In this document: one piece after another, positions 1 to 8,753 of the stretch
How the letters are laid out: each line of letters begins with the position of its first letter
Numbering within the stretch: position 1 is the stretch's first letter
Assembly (NCBI RefSeq): GCF_900105615.1
Contig: NZ_LT630003.1
Span: 1,550,001-1,614,000 of the forward strand
Direction of reading: 5' to 3'
DNA from: Lacrimispora sphenoides JCM 1415
GTDB lineage: Bacteria; Bacillota; Clostridia; Lachnospirales; Lachnospiraceae
DNA: 64,000 bases
Program-made: the position numbers and the translations under genes
The notes under the pieces: generated by a model
Seen by the model: the letters and a program-made list of their open reading frames with translations, nothing else
What the model was told of the DNA's origin: nothing
Databases searched by the model: none

Positions 1-1
1 A

Positions 2-2659
2 GGCCGGATCAATGTACTTAAGGAACAGATCAATACCGAACAGATGAATGCAGAGCACATTGCCGGGCGCATGAGGGCTATCCATGCTGAAATCCAGATG
101 AAAATGGCTCAGGCTGCTACTTATGAGGAAGAACGTTCCCTGATTGCCGACCAGGTGAAATCTGCAGTAAATGAACTGAAAGATGCGGAAGAGGTCCTGA
201 ATTCAGAAGACGAGAAAATCCATCTTTTTGAACAGCAGATTGAGGAAGGAAAGAGCGGCATCATTGATATCCTCAATGAAAAGGCTTCCTTAACCGCAAA
301 ACAACAGCGATATGAAACCATGCTGGAACAGGTGAATGTGCGGCGTTCTGAGGTTTGCCAGAAGCTTTTAAAGTTTAAAAGTGATGAGTCGGAGCAGGAT
401 GAACGGCTGGAAGCTCTTCAAAAAGAAGCAGATGAGATAGAAACCAAGATCTCGGAAAGCCAGGAAGCCCAGGCGTTCAGTGAGAACCGTGCAGAGGAGC
501 TGGAAGGCGAGGTCAAAAGGCTTAATAAGAACTTAAATGACAAACAGCAGGAATATCATACCAGTTATACAAAGCTGGAGTCTTTAAGAAACATAGCTGA
601 GCGGTATGAAGGCTATGGCGGCAGCATTCGCCGTATCATGGAGGTAAGGGACAGGATCCATGGAATTCACGGGGTTGTAGCGGATCTGGTAAAGGTGCCG
701 AAAAAATATGAAATTGCCATTGAGACCGCTCTTGGCGGAAGCATACAGAATATTGTTACTGATTCCGAAGAAACTGCCAAGCAGCTTATTGAATATCTAA
801 AGAAAAACCGGTATGGAAGAGCTACCTTCCTACCATTAACCAGCGTCAGCAACAGGGATTCCTTCCGCCAGGACAGGGCCCTTACGGAGCCGGGAGTATT
901 GGGACTTGCTAATACCCTGGTGGAAGCGGAAGACCGGTATAAAGGCCTTTTAAATTATCTGCTGGGCCGTGTGGTTGTGGTGGATACCATTGAACACGCC
1001 ATTGCACTTGCAAAAAAGTTCCAGTATTCTTTCAGGATCGTAACGCTGGAAGGAGAGCTTCTCAGCGTAGGCGGATCCATGACGGGCGGTGCCTTTAAAA
1101 ATTCCAGCAATCTTTTAGGGCGTAAGCGTGAGATGGAGGAACTGGAAGAGATCTGCTCCAAGGCTCTTACCGATGTGGAACGGCTGGAAAAAGAACTGGT
1201 GTTAAGCGAGGGGCTCCTTGGGGAAAGCAGGGAAGAACTTGAAAAGATCCGGGCGGAAAAACAGCAGCTTTATTTAAAGCAAAATACGGTTAAAATAAAT
1301 ATACGCAGGATAGAAGATAAAAAAGAAGAAATCAAGGAATCTTACGGAGACTTAGAGCGTGAAAACGGCCAGCTTGAAGTACAGATACGTGAAATCAGTA
1401 CCAGCCAGCAGGAACTTCTTACAGCCATAGATAAGCTGGAGATGCAGAATCAGGAAACGGTCGGAGAGCTGGAACGCTTAAACGGCCGGCTTGAAACGGC
1501 CAGGGCAGACCGGGAGCAGTATTCCAGGGACTTATCGTCCGTACAGCTGAAAACCTCAAGTTTAAAGCAAAAGGATGATTTTGAACTGGAAAATATCCGG
1601 CGTGTAAAGGAAGAAAGCCATCGTCTGGAGGAAGAACTTGCCGGACTTTCAAACGGAACTCATGGTTCTAACTCCATTATCGAAGAGAAACAGAAAGAAA
1701 TTGATGCATTAAAGGGCAGGATTGCGGAAGAAAAGGTATACTCAGAAGAACTGGAAGGCATCATAAATGAGAAGTCCACGCAAAAAGAGTCCAGTTCCAG
1801 GGAGCAGAAGGAACTGTTCAGAAAACGAGAAGAGCTTACGGGAAGGATCAGCCTTTTGGATAAAGAGCTGTTCCGTTTGCAAAGCCAGAAGGAAAAGCTT
1901 GATGAGTGGATGGAGAGTCATATCAATTACATGTGGAATGAATATGAACTGACTTTTTCTACTGCAAAGGATTTAAAGAACCAGGAATGGACGTCACTTC
2001 CTGAAATCAAACGTATGATCCAGTCCTTAAAAGAGGAGATCCGGAAGCTTGGCAATGTCAATGTCAATGCCATTGAGGATTACAAAGAGGTATCAGAGCG
2101 CTATGAATTCATGAAGACCCAGCACGATGATCTGGTAGCCGCAGAGGGCACCTTATTAAAGATCATCGATGAACTGGATACGGGAATGAGAAAACAATTC
2201 GAGGAAAAGTTCCGGGAAATACGGCAGGAGTTTGATAAAGTGTTTAAGGAACTTTTCGGAGGTGGACGAGGTACATTAGAGCTGGTGGAGGATGAGGATA
2301 TCCTGGAAGCAGGAATTCAGATCATATCCCAGCCGCCAGGCAAGAAGCTTCAGAATATGATGCAGCTTTCCGGTGGGGAAAAGGCATTGACGGCTATTGC
2401 GCTGCTGTTTGCCATCCAGAACTTAAAGCCCTCTCCATTCTGCCTACTTGACGAGATCGAAGCAGCCCTTGATGATTCCAACGTGGACCGTTTTGCAAAA
2501 TACCTGCATAAACTGACGAAATATACTCAGTTTATTGTTATTACACACAGGCGTGGTACCATGTTATCTGCAGACCGTCTATATGGTATTACCATGCAGG
2601 AAAAGGGCGTTTCAACGCTAGTATCTGTAAACCTGATTGAAGAAGATTTAGAAAGTTAA
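2..2659 (+). CDS. smc: Chromosome segregation protein SMC (3' part; 5' end outside window)
   Basis: The reading frame is open from base 2, so only the C-terminal 885 or so residues of a protein that is usually about 1,190 aa are visible. SMC is a DNA-binding ATPase that, with ScpA and ScpB, compacts and individualises origins. Long charged coiled coils flank a central hinge (around GYGGSIRRIMEV and the Gly-rich LGGSIQNIV region). The C-terminal head carries the ABC signature LSGGEKALTA, Walker B CLLDEIEAALDD and a switch His in VITHRRGTM. The gene is followed after 11 bases by ftsY, the usual Firmicutes smc-ftsY order. Identification is secure; the start cannot be judged. Confidence 0.97.
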   Translation, partial: GRINVLKEQINTEQMNAEHIAGRMRAIHAEIQMKMAQAATYEEERSLIADQVKSAVNELKDAEEVLNSEDEKIHLFEQQIEEGKSGIIDILNEKASLTAKQQRYETMLEQVNVRRSEVCQKLLKFKSDESEQDERLEALQKEADEIETKISESQEAQAFSENRAEELEGEVKRLNKNLNDKQQEYHTSYTKLESLRNIAERYEGYGGSIRRIMEVRDRIHGIHGVVADLVKVPKKYEIAIETALGGSIQNIVTDSEETAKQLIEYLKKNRYGRATFLPLTSVSNRDSFRQDRALTEPGVLGLANTLVEAEDRYKGLLNYLLGRVVVVDTIEHAIALAKKFQYSFRIVTLEGELLSVGGSMTGGAFKNSSNLLGRKREMEELEEICSKALTDVERLEKELVLSEGLLGESREELEKIRAEKQQLYLKQNTVKINIRRIEDKKEEIKESYGDLERENGQLEVQIREISTSQQELLTAIDKLEMQNQETVGELERLNGRLETARADREQYSRDLSSVQLKTSSLKQKDDFELENIRRVKEESHRLEEELAGLSNGTHGSNSIIEEKQKEIDALKGRIAEEKVYSEELEGIINEKSTQKESSSREQKELFRKREELTGRISLLDKELFRLQSQKEKLDEWMESHINYMWNEYELTFSTAKDLKNQEWTSLPEIKRMIQSLKEEIRKLGNVNVNAIEDYKEVSERYEFMKTQHDDLVAAEGTLLKIIDELDTGMRKQFEEKFREIRQEFDKVFKELFGGGRGTLELVEDEDILEAGIQIISQPPGKKLQNMMQLSGGEKALTAIALLFAIQNLKPSPFCLLDEIEAALDDSNVDRFAKYLHKLTKYTQFIVITHRRGTMLSADRLYGITMQEKGVSTLVSVNLIEEDLES

Positions 2660-2670
2660 GGAGGCCGACT

Positions 2671-3612
2671 ATGGGTGAGAAAAAGGGATTCTTTGGCAAG
2701 CTGGTTGCCGGGCTGCAGAAGACAAGAGATAACATCATCGCAGGCGTAGATTCCATATTCAGTGGTTTTTCAGCCATTGATGATGAGTTTTATGAAGAAA
2801 TTGAGGAGATCCTGATTATGGGGGATCTGGGTATCCAGACCACCATGTCCATTATGGAGGATTTGAGAAAGAAAGTAAAAGAACAAAACATCAAGGATCC
2901 CATGGAATGCAAGCAGCTTCTCATGGACAGCATCATGGAACAGATGGATCTGGGAGAAAATGCCTACGAATTTGAAAAACGGAGTTCCGTTCTTTTGATC
3001 ATCGGCGTAAACGGAGTGGGAAAGACCACATCAGTGGGCAAGCTGGCCGGGCAGATGAAGGATGACGGAAAAAAGGTGATCGTTGCTGCGGCGGATACCT
3101 TCCGTGCGGCAGCCATAGAGCAGCTTAGTGAATGGGCTAAGAGGGCCGGAGTGGACATCATCGCCCAGCAGGAAGGCTCCGACCCTGCGGCAGTTGTTTA
3201 TGACGCAGTAGCGGCGGCAAAATCCAGACATGCAGATCTTTTGATCTGTGATACTGCAGGCCGTTTGCATAACAAGAAAAACCTGATGGAAGAGCTTAAG
3301 AAGATCAACCGGATCATTGACAAGGAATACCCTGAGGCTTACCGGGAAACCCTGGTAGTGCTTGATGGGACCACGGGACAGAATGCTCTTGTCCAGGCGA
3401 AGCAATTTATGGAGGTTGCTGATATTACCGGAATTATCCTTACAAAACTTGACGGAACCGCAAAAGGAGGCATTGCGGTCGCTATCCAGTCAGAGCTTGG
3501 AATTCCTGTAAAATATATTGGGGTAGGAGAGAAACTTGATGACCTGCAGAAATTCAATGCAAAAGAATTTGTAAGCGCATTGTTTCACGTTGAAGAGAAA
3601 GAAGAGGCGTAA
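2671..3612 (+). CDS. ftsY: Signal recognition particle receptor FtsY
   Basis: FtsY is the membrane-associated GTPase that docks the SRP-ribosome complex at the Sec translocon. The 313-aa protein has a short N domain (about residues 1-95) without the long acidic A domain of enterobacteria, and a complete G domain: P-loop [30 protein letters not shown], the guanine motif [10 protein letters not shown] and the closing [16 protein letters not shown] site precedes the ATG. It follows smc by 11 bases and ilvA starts 3 bases after its stop, so the three are probably cotranscribed. Confidence 0.97.
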   Translation: MGEKKGFFGKLVAGLQKTRDNIIAGVDSIFSGFSAIDDEFYEEIEEILIMGDLGIQTTMSIMEDLRKKVKEQNIKDPMECKQLLMDSIMEQMDLGENAYEFEKRSSVLLIIGVNGVGKTTSVGKLAGQMKDDGKKVIVAAADTFRAAAIEQLSEWAKRAGVDIIAQQEGSDPAAVVYDAVAAAKSRHADLLICDTAGRLHNKKNLMEELKKINRIIDKEYPEAYRETLVVLDGTTGQNALVQAKQFMEVADITGIILTKLDGTAKGGIAVAIQSELGIPVKYIGVGEKLDDLQKFNAKEFVSALFHVEEKEEA

Positions 3613-3615
3613 AGT

Positions 3616-4839
3616 ATGTTGACATTGGAAAAATTTGAAGAAGCATCGGAAGCCGTTAGCAAAGTTATCCTGGAAACAAAGCTGGTATACAGTGAGTATT
3701 TCTCCGCTCAGACCGGCAATAAGGTATATTTCAAGCCGGAAAATATGCAGTATACCGGTGCTTATAAGGTGAGAGGGGCTTATTATAAAATCAGCACCCT
3801 GTCTGAAGAAGAAAAATCCAAAGGTCTTATTGCTGCCTCTGCAGGTAATCACGCCCAGGGCGTTGCCTATGCGGCGAAACTGGCCGGCATTCCTGCAACC
3901 ATCGTTATGCCCACCACGGCACCTCTGATGAAAGTAAACCGTACCAAGGGCTATGGAGCGGAGGTCATTTTAGAAGGCGACGTTTTTGATGAGGCTTGCA
4001 ATTATGCCTACAAGCTTTCAGAAGAACGGGGGCTTACCTTTATTCATGCTTTTGACGACCTGGATGTAGCAGCCGGGCAGGGAACCATTGCCATGGAGAT
4101 CATCAAGGAACTTCCTACGGTTGATTATATCCTGGTTCCCATCGGAGGAGGCGGTCTTTGCGCAGGAGTTTCTACTCTGGCCAAGATGTTAAATCCCAAG
4201 ATCAAGATCATCGGCGTGGAACCGGCAGGTGCCAACTGTATGCAGGAATCCTTACGACAGGGGAAGGTGGTTTCCCTTCCAGGTGTCAATACAATTGCTG
4301 ACGGAACTGCTGTAAAATGCCCGGGAGAAAAACTATTCCCTTACATCGAGGAAAACGTGGATGAAGTCATCACCATAGAGGATTCTGAACTGATCGTGTC
4401 ATTCCTTGACATGGTTGAAAACCATAAGATGATCGTGGAGAACTCAGGGCTTCTGACTGTTGCGGCATTAAAGCACATGAACGTGGACAATAAAAAAATT
4501 GTTTCTATCTTAAGCGGAGGAAACATGGATGTGATCACTATGGCTTCCATTGTTCAGCTTGGCCTGATGCAGAGAGACCGTATCTTTACGGTGTCTGTTC
4601 TGCTTCCGGATAAACCAGGAGAGCTTGCAAAGATATCTGCACTTCTAGCAAAAGAACAGGGAAATGTCATCCGTCTGGATCACAACCAGTTTATCAGCAT
4701 TAACCGGAATGCAGCAGTGGAACTTCGCATAACCATGGAAGCATTTGGAACGGAACATAAGAATACCATTATGGCAGCACTTACAGCCCAGGGTTACCGG
4801 CCTAAGCTGGTTAAATCAAAAGGGACTTATGCGGATTAA
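3616..4839 (+). CDS. ilvA: Threonine ammonia-lyase with ACT domain
   Basis: PLP enzyme that deaminates threonine to 2-oxobutyrate, the first step toward isoleucine or a catabolic route to propionate. The 407-aa length, the PLP-lysine segment YTGAYKVRGAYYK near residue 50, the SAGNHAQGVAYAA motif, the glycine-rich phosphate loop PIGGGGLCAG and a C-terminal ACT-like region (about residues 325-400, VSVLLPDKPGELAKIS) match the single-ACT, roughly 400-aa family (TIGR01127 type). Whether it serves biosynthesis or catabolism cannot be told from sequence; no other ilv gene is nearby. A strong terminator follows. Confidence 0.93.
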   Translation: MLTLEKFEEASEAVSKVILETKLVYSEYFSAQTGNKVYFKPENMQYTGAYKVRGAYYKISTLSEEEKSKGLIAASAGNHAQGVAYAAKLAGIPATIVMPTTAPLMKVNRTKGYGAEVILEGDVFDEACNYAYKLSEERGLTFIHAFDDLDVAAGQGTIAMEIIKELPTVDYILVPIGGGGLCAGVSTLAKMLNPKIKIIGVEPAGANCMQESLRQGKVVSLPGVNTIADGTAVKCPGEKLFPYIEENVDEVITIEDSELIVSFLDMVENHKMIVENSGLLTVAALKHMNVDNKKIVSILSGGNMDVITMASIVQLGLMQRDRIFTVSVLLPDKPGELAKISALLAKEQGNVIRLDHNQFISINRNAAVELRITMEAFGTEHKNTIMAALTAQGYRPKLVKSKGTYAD

Positions 4840-4906
4840 GATTCCATATTTTCGGTAAATGATTTTTTCCATTGCCTAATTTACAAAATAAGAACGATAT
4901 GCAAAT

Positions 4907-4935
4907 AAAAGCACGGGATTTTTCCGTGCTTTTAT
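4907..4935 (+). terminator. Rho-independent terminator after ilvA
   Basis: The stem AAAAGCACGG / CCGTGCTTTT encloses a short ATTTT loop and is followed by TTATTAAAT. It would end the smc-ftsY-ilvA transcript. Confidence 0.88.
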
Positions 4936-4967
4936 TAAATTAACATATTACCATAAATTGGAAAACT

Positions 4968-4983
4968 ATATTGATAGTTGGCA
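4968..4983 (+). repeat. Direct repeat, copy 1 (upstream of cupin gene)
   Basis: The 16-bp sequence ATATTGATAGTTGGCA occurs here and exactly again at 5590-5605, on either side of the cupin gene. This copy contains the -35 box of the cupin promoter. The flanking bases form an inverted pair AACTAT/ATAGTT with a 4-base gap at 4965-4980, which looks like an operator over the -35. Confidence 0.6.
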
Positions 4984-4999
4984 GGACGTGTGATATTCT
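4971..4999 (+). promoter_or_regulatory. Sigma-A type promoter of the cupin gene
   Basis: TTGATA at 4971-4976 and TATTCT at 4994-4999 with a 17-base spacer. Transcription would start near 5006, about 35 bases before the cupin start codon. Confidence 0.65.
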
Positions 5000-5040
5000 A
5001 CTCGTAAAGAATGATTTTAATAGCGAAGGGAGAATTTTAA

Positions 5041-5508
5041 TTGGATATCTTTAACGTGGATAAATTACCTGAACAGTTTATTTGGGATGACGAGATAGGT
5101 TTGGTAACAAAGCTGTTGGGGGAGGCAGCCGGAAGTCAGAAGATTTATGTGAATATTGATTATGTCCCACCTAAAGCATACAGTACGAGATATCACAGTC
5201 ATTCACAGCAGGAAGAGTTTTTCATGATCCTTTCCGGAACGGGAACTTTACGCTTAAACGAAGAGGAGAAAACCGTAAAACAGGGGGATTTTATAGCTAA
5301 ACCGGCAGGGAAAAATATCTCCCACACATTCTATAATTCCAGTGACGAGGTTTTGGCAATTTTAGACATTGGAACGAATCAAAGTGAAGATACTTGTTAT
5401 TATCCTGATGATGATATGTATATGCAAAAATCTTATGAATTGAGGCGAGTTTTTAAAGGAGCTGATTTAAATACTTCATGGCTTCCAGAGCCGAATCCAA
5501 AAGAGTAA
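5041..5508 (+). CDS. Cupin domain protein
   Basis: 155-aa single-domain cupin. The first cupin motif is visible as YHSHSQQEEFFMILSGTGTL (His-x-His with downstream Glu) and the second as PAGKNISHTFYNSSDEVLAILDIG, so a metal site is plausible. The translation starts at TTG with GAAGGGAG 10 bases upstream. The enzymatic or sensor role is not evident; proteins of this size are often annotated as quercetinase-like or mannose-6-phosphate isomerase-like cupins without function. It is a single-gene unit with its own promoter and terminator, and the surrounding direct repeat suggests a dedicated regulator outside the window. Confidence 0.8.
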   Translation: MDIFNVDKLPEQFIWDDEIGLVTKLLGEAAGSQKIYVNIDYVPPKAYSTRYHSHSQQEEFFMILSGTGTLRLNEEEKTVKQGDFIAKPAGKNISHTFYNSSDEVLAILDIGTNQSEDTCYYPDDDMYMQKSYELRRVFKGADLNTSWLPEPNPKE

Positions 5509-5534
5509 GATTTTTAAATTTAATTGTTCATATT

Positions 5535-5567
5535 AAAACTATCAATATTAAGTTGGTAGTTTTTTTA
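5535..5567 (+). terminator. Terminator of the cupin gene
   Basis: AAAACTATCAA pairs with TTGGTAGTTTT (one G-T wobble) and runs into eight T. The left arm contains the reverse complement of part of the flanking direct repeat (CTATCAATA). Confidence 0.85.
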
Positions 5568-5980
5568 TTGCCAGAATTAGAATCACTTCATATTGATAGT
5601 TGGCAAATGTCATGGCAGAAGAAAGTATTATTATTAGCGATGGTGGATCAAACGAATTGTATGGAGCTAAAAGGGCGAGTATGAAAACAATTTTGACCCA
5701 AAAGCAGTACCGGAAAACCACTTTCCGGTACTGCTGAATTTCTTATATTATAAAAGTTTTAAATATCATGTGCATAGTTCTTGACCCCGTCGCTCAGCCG
5801 GAGGTGATTGGCCTGTAATTTACAGGCTCTTCTATTACGTGATCATAACGGTATGCTGAAAAAACAAGCCCAAGAAGTAACATATTGAGGAGTATGCTTA
5901 ATCGCCCTTCTGAAATCAGGGGTAGATTGGGAAAAATCGCATATTACCCCATAATGGCGTCTTTGACATTAATATGTTTT
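5568..5980. other. Gene-poor stretch with two inverted repeats
   Basis: No convincing gene is seen. The region holds the second copy of the 16-bp direct repeat (5590-5605), a perfect 14-bp hairpin AGCAGTACCGGAAA with a 5-base loop (5703-5735), and an 8+1+8 palindrome GCCTGTAA-T-TTACAGGC (5811-5827). The 14-bp hairpin lies downstream of the leftward anSME gene and may stabilise or end that transcript, but no long T run follows on either strand. A 41-codon ATG frame at 5612-5737 has no ribosome binding site and runs through the hairpin. Confidence 0.5.
5590..5605 (+). repeat. Direct repeat, copy 2 (downstream of cupin gene)
   Basis: Exact second copy of ATATTGATAGTTGGCA. No -10 box is found 17 bases further on and the left operator half (AACTAT) is missing, so it is not a second copy of the whole promoter. 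Confidence 0.6.
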
Positions 5981-7096
5981 TCATGAATGATTAAATTTTC
6001 CTGCTGTCTGCATAAGCCTTGGAAGACAATAGTCAAAAAACATCTGATAGGATTTGCAGAAGTAATTGCGGCAGGTTTCTTCCATGGACATGATACGGTG
6101 CCGGTAGCAGCCTCCCCTGCACAGAGAAAAGTAAGAACAGGCCTGGCACTGGCTGTCAGGCGCTTTCTGGGAAGAGAGAAAACCGATTTCCATTCTTTTT
6201 TTGTGTATTTCATTAAAATCGGTATTGTTTAAATTCCCTAACTTAAATTCATCCAGAACAAAGAAGTCACAGGGATATACTTCGCCGTCGGCTTCGATGA
6301 CGTTTTGGATGCTGCAAAAACCGTTCATATCACAAGATTCTGCATTTCCGGTCAATAGAAGAGAGAGGTAATTATAAAACTGGCGGATGTAGATTTCCTT
6401 TCCGGCGTTTAAATCCTCATACCATAAGTCAAACAGGTCACAAAGGAATTGTCCGTATAATTCCGGTGTAAGAGAATATTCCATGGTACCAGGGGCAGCT
6501 TCCAGAGGATCCAGACAGGGAATGAATTGGAGATAAGAAAAGCCCATTTTCTTATAGTATTGATATATTTTTCTGATAGAGGACGCAGTCCTTTTGTTCA
6601 CCACTGTGAGGATATTATATTCCACTCCATACCTGTTGAAGCTATCCACTGTTTTCATGATGTTTAGAAATGTGGCACTGCCGTTTCCGCTTTTCCGGTA
6701 AGCATCATGGGTATGTATGGTTCCGTCTACGGAGATTCCCACCAGAAAGTGTTCTCTGGCGAAAAATTCCGCCCATTCCGGACCCAGGTCATAGCCATTG
6801 GTCTGAAGGGCAAAATGTATTTCTAAATTTTTCTTATTATATTCCTTTGAAAGCCTTACGGCCTTTTCGAAAAATGGAAGGCCGGCCAAAGTGGGTTCTC
6901 CTCCCTGAAAAGCAATGGTGCAGGCAGTGTCTGCGTAGTCCAGAGCTTTTTTTAAGACATTCTTTAAAGTATCCTCCGACATGAAGCCATAAGAACCTTG
7001 TGTTCGCTTTTCTATAATATCATGATAAAAGCAATACTGACATTGCATGTTGCACATACCTGAGGCCGGTTTGATCAAAAGATTAACTGGGGGCAT
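5981..7096 (-). CDS. Anaerobic sulfatase-maturating enzyme (radical SAM/SPASM, anSME)
   Basis: Converts the active-site Cys (or Ser) of sulfatases to C-alpha-formylglycine in the cytoplasm without oxygen. The 371-aa protein begins MPPVNLLIKPASGMCN, as anSMEs do, with the radical SAM cluster Cys15-x3-Cys19-x2-Cys22 (CNMQCQYCFYHD). The C-terminal SPASM region supplies further Cys ligands (CDMNGFCSIQ, VYPCDFF, CQACSYFSLCRGGC, CRNYFC). A longer frame reaches 7231, but that extension overlaps the regulator gene out of frame, while the ATG at 7096 has GGGAG 8 bases upstream. It is the last gene of the leftward kinase-regulator-anSME operon and faces three Cys-type sulfatase genes within 16 kb, its obvious clients. 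Confidence 0.92.
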   Translation of the reverse strand: MPPVNLLIKPASGMCNMQCQYCFYHDIIEKRTQGSYGFMSEDTLKNVLKKALDYADTACTIAFQGGEPTLAGLPFFEKAVRLSKEYNKKNLEIHFALQTNGYDLGPEWAEFFAREHFLVGISVDGTIHTHDAYRKSGNGSATFLNIMKTVDSFNRYGVEYNILTVVNKRTASSIRKIYQYYKKMGFSYLQFIPCLDPLEAAPGTMEYSLTPELYGQFLCDLFDLWYEDLNAGKEIYIRQFYNYLSLLLTGNAESCDMNGFCSIQNVIEADGEVYPCDFFVLDEFKLGNLNNTDFNEIHKKRMEIGFLSSQKAPDSQCQACSYFSLCRGGCYRHRIMSMEETCRNYFCKSYQMFFDYCLPRLMQTAGKFNHS

Positions 7097-7100
7097 GGAT

Positions 7101-8723
7101 TTAACTCCCTTCGTCTGTAAATGGATAGGTGACCCGGTTTTCGTGTTCTCTAGGCGATATACCCGTAACCTTTTTAAATACCTTACTGAAATAATAGGGA
7201 TTATCAAAGCCCAATTTATCTGAGATTTCATACATCAGGTACTGGTGGGTATCTATAAGCTCCATGGCATGCTGAATCTTAACCTGGGCAATATAATCTG
7301 ACAGGGTAGTTCCTGTAAGTTTTTTAAAAGTATTGCTTAAATGTCCGGAACTAATGTTTAAAGCTTCGGCAACATCGGCCAGGGTCAGTTTTTCCATGTA
7401 GTGCTCCTTGATGTAGCTTCTGGCCAGATCCACCAGCTTGTCGGAACGAGTGGATTTCCGATCCTCCAAAAGGCGGCATAGCTTCAGACAGAAACTTCTC
7501 AACCATTCCAGGATGTCCTCCAGGCTGTTAAAATGATTCAGCTGCTCGGCAATGTTAATGGTATAAGGAAAGATCTCCTGATAGCTGTCATCTCCTGTGT
7601 CGAAAAATGAATAGAGATAGGTATAGATATTGATGCAGGCACTGGTGGCCTGTTCCTTACGGGGCCTGTTCTCCCGGAACAAGGTAATGATTTCTTCAAA
7701 AATGGAAGCCAGCTTTTCACTGTCGTTCTGGCTTATATATGCGGCCAGATCTTTTTTAAATACATTGATATTAAATTTTTTTGCCTGGCTGAAATGGGAG
7801 TTCTGTCCATCATAAAAAACCACTTGGGATGAAGAGTCAAAGTAGTAATACTCCAGTGCTGTCGAGGCTTCTGAGAATGCCTGGGGAAGCTCGGAGATCT
7901 TTTCTTTTGTCCTGCTGACGCCGTAAACGGCAGAAAGCTCAAAGTAAGTCTTTAAAGCAACGCTGAACTTCTGGCAGAATTCCCTAATAACGTTTTGGGA
8001 AAAGGCTTCTTCTTTGAAGGAGGCTGCAAGGAGAAAAGTATCCTGCCGGTATTCCAGAATTGTGTAATGAAAGAAAAACCTTGCTGCGATTCCGCCCAGT
8101 ATATCCATAAGCTGCCTGCTGACGGAATGCAGATCATAGCTTCCTCCGCCCGCTTCAAAGTCTATGTGGATAGGACTTAAGGAAAACAGGATGACAAAAG
8201 GAGCCGGATAATGCTCCTCCAGTTCTTCAGGAATATCAGATACTGCCTCCTGGGAAAGAAAAAGGCGGCGGAACTCTGTCTTTGCCAGATCCTCCTGGTT
8301 ATTCTTAAGCTGGCTGTCAAGGAGGCGGTTCTGCTTATTGACCAGCAGGTCACAGGCCTCCTTGGCCCGTTCCAAAGCGCTCACAAGAGCTTCTTCATTC
8401 AGATCGATTTTTACCAGATAATCGGAGGCACCCAGGGAAAGGGCCTTTTTCACCAGATGGAATTCCTCTAAGTTTGTTAATACAATAAAAGCAAAGTCAC
8501 AGCCGTTTTCTTTACATTTTTCCACCAGATCAAGCCCGCTTAACACGGGCATCCGGATATCTGTTATAACAATATCCGGATGAAGATCCATGATCATCTC
8601 ATAGGCGGAAGGGCCGTTGGTTGCCTTTCCTATAATCGTACACTCATAGTTTTCCCATATGATCAGGGAAGCGATGCCAGCCAGGATGAGTGGCTCATCG
8701 TCTATAATAATAATTCGATACAT
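7101..8723 (-). CDS. Response regulator, REC plus AraC-type DNA-binding domain (YesN type)
   Basis: 540-aa regulator. The N-terminal receiver has the acidic pair IIDDEP and phospho-acceptor Asp55 (VITDIRMPVLSG). A variable middle region of about 300 residues follows, then two AraC helix-turn-helix units (residues about 435-530: LTLADVAEALNISSGHLSNTFKK and the typical GFDNPYYFSKVFKKVTGISP ending). Such regulators pair with YesM-type kinases and activate carbohydrate transport operons. The kinase gene is 30 bases upstream and anSME starts 4 bases after the stop. The divergent transporter/GH88/sulfatase operon is the likely target; that is inferred from position. Confidence 0.9.
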   Translation of the reverse strand: MYRIIIIDDEPLILAGIASLIIWENYECTIIGKATNGPSAYEMIMDLHPDIVITDIRMPVLSGLDLVEKCKENGCDFAFIVLTNLEEFHLVKKALSLGASDYLVKIDLNEEALVSALERAKEACDLLVNKQNRLLDSQLKNNQEDLAKTEFRRLFLSQEAVSDIPEELEEHYPAPFVILFSLSPIHIDFEAGGGSYDLHSVSRQLMDILGGIAARFFFHYTILEYRQDTFLLAASFKEEAFSQNVIREFCQKFSVALKTYFELSAVYGVSRTKEKISELPQAFSEASTALEYYYFDSSSQVVFYDGQNSHFSQAKKFNINVFKKDLAAYISQNDSEKLASIFEEIITLFRENRPRKEQATSACINIYTYLYSFFDTGDDSYQEIFPYTINIAEQLNHFNSLEDILEWLRSFCLKLCRLLEDRKSTRSDKLVDLARSYIKEHYMEKLTLADVAEALNISSGHLSNTFKKLTGTTLSDYIAQVKIQHAMELIDTHQYLMYEISDKLGFDNPYYFSKVFKKVTGISPREHENRVTYPFTDEGS

Positions 8724-8753
8724 GCTGTCTTTATACCCCTTTGTCAGCCCTTC

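Noticed and set aside
5478..5737. Short open frames behind the cupin gene (68 codons from 5478, 41 codons from 5612)
   Set aside because: They run through a terminator and a 14-bp hairpin, lack ribosome binding sites and have no recognisable protein character.
5811..5827. 8+1+8 palindrome GCCTGTAA-T-TTACAGGC as operator
   Set aside because: It is about 150 bases beyond the 3' end of the leftward anSME gene with no promoter beside it; kept only as part of the regional description.
7097..7231. 45-residue N-terminal extension of the anSME frame
   Set aside because: It lies inside the regulator gene in another frame; ATG 7096 has a good GGGAG and yields the standard anSME start.
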